This document shows positions 18,827-19,013 of a stretch of 19,013 nucleotides of DNA, piece by piece (within the stretch, counting starts at the first letter, position 1; each line of letters begins with the position of its first letter). Source of the stretch: Terfezia claveryi (Eukaryota > Ascomycota > Pezizomycetes > Pezizales > Pezizaceae); NCBI GenBank assembly GCA_015179025.1, contig WHUX01000569.1, forward strand, positions 1 to 19,013, written 5' to 3'. Under the pieces are notes generated by a model. It made no database searches, was not told the origin of the DNA, and saw only the letters and a list, made by a program, of their open reading frames with translations. Made by a program: the position numbers and the translations under genes.

Positions 18827-19013
18827 ATTTTTTTATAATTTTTTTTTTATTCATATCTATTTAAACTTTTTTTTTAACTTTATATATTAATAATTTATTT
18901 ATTTACTAATAATATTAATATATTTAATTAATACTTTATTTAATATTCACTTTTATATCTACTCATAAATTTTCATTTTTAACTAATTTTTTTTATTTTT
19001 ATTAATTTAAACT
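18827..19013. other. AT-rich tract lacking G on the plus strand
   Basis: From 18827 to the window end there is not one G in 187 bases, while C occurs about 14 times. T-runs and TTAAT/TAATA words dominate. The composition breaks sharply from the 16-bp array and palindrome region just to the left. No gene or RNA is supported. Confidence 0.85.

Noticed and set aside
18580..19013. A chromosome end with telomere repeats
   Set aside because: There is no run of TTAGGG, CCCTAA or another short telomere-like unit; the AT-rich tail is not periodic.
1..19013. tRNA, 5S or other RNA genes
   Set aside because: I found no convincing B-box-like GGTTCRANNCC motif with a matching cloverleaf or other recognisable RNA on either strand by eye; a covariance-model scan would settle it.

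Overview
This window looks like repeat-rich, gene-poor heterochromatin from a filamentous fungus. The short introns (56-86 nt) have GTAAG-type donors and CTAAY/CTGAY-type branch sites. One gene remnant belongs to the DUF3505/OrsD-like zinc-finger plus helicase family that is common in Agaricomycetes and other Dikarya. CpG sites in the repeats are mutated to TpG or CpA in a pattern expected of cytosine methylation. Basidiomycota is my best guess, but the sequence does not prove it. I saw no intact gene, no rRNA or tRNA, and no canonical telomere repeat.

Layout: (1) 1-2530, minus strand: remains of a DUF3505/OrsD-like gene running off the left edge, with paired C2H2-type modules, TPWLERTGW, LQ..RL-type and GGQLARGTEL motifs, and several frameshifts. 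(2) 2580-3900: non-coding, including a strand-asymmetric A/C-rich tract. (3) 4003-5490, minus strand: a second broken gene of unknown family with a clear 72-nt intron. (4) 5825-6442: three tandem copies of a ~205-211 bp unit. (5) 7035-8760: a GGTGAACAA-type minisatellite, a triplet tract that opens an orphan 141-codon frame, and a G-rich minisatellite with G-quadruplex motifs. (6) 8945-9250, minus strand: a fragment of an SNF2-type helicase (DEAH..KN and RIALTG motifs) in three frames. (7) 9276-10110: a ~450 bp imperfect direct duplication. (8) 10225-17520: a large satellite of a 29-bp unit, split in two by a minisatellite block and an AT-rich repeat spacer. (9) 17500-17904: a second copy of the block seen at 10710-11152. 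(10) 18000-18545: a 16-bp tandem array. (11) 18690-18808: paired inverted palindromes. (12) 18827-19013: AT-rich sequence with no G on the plus strand.

The most notable structure is a composite macro-repeat: a 29-bp array ending in the same last half-unit, joined to the same ~400-bp minisatellite block, present twice. The main array has higher-order repeats of ~407-439 bp (about 14-15 monomers), including a very recent 435-bp duplication. In both satellites much of the unit-to-unit variation falls at CpG. With two helicase-family remnants alongside, the region may be subtelomeric or pericentromeric; that is inference only. Many breaks in the gene remnants fall at or near homopolymer runs, so some frameshifts could be long-read assembly errors.
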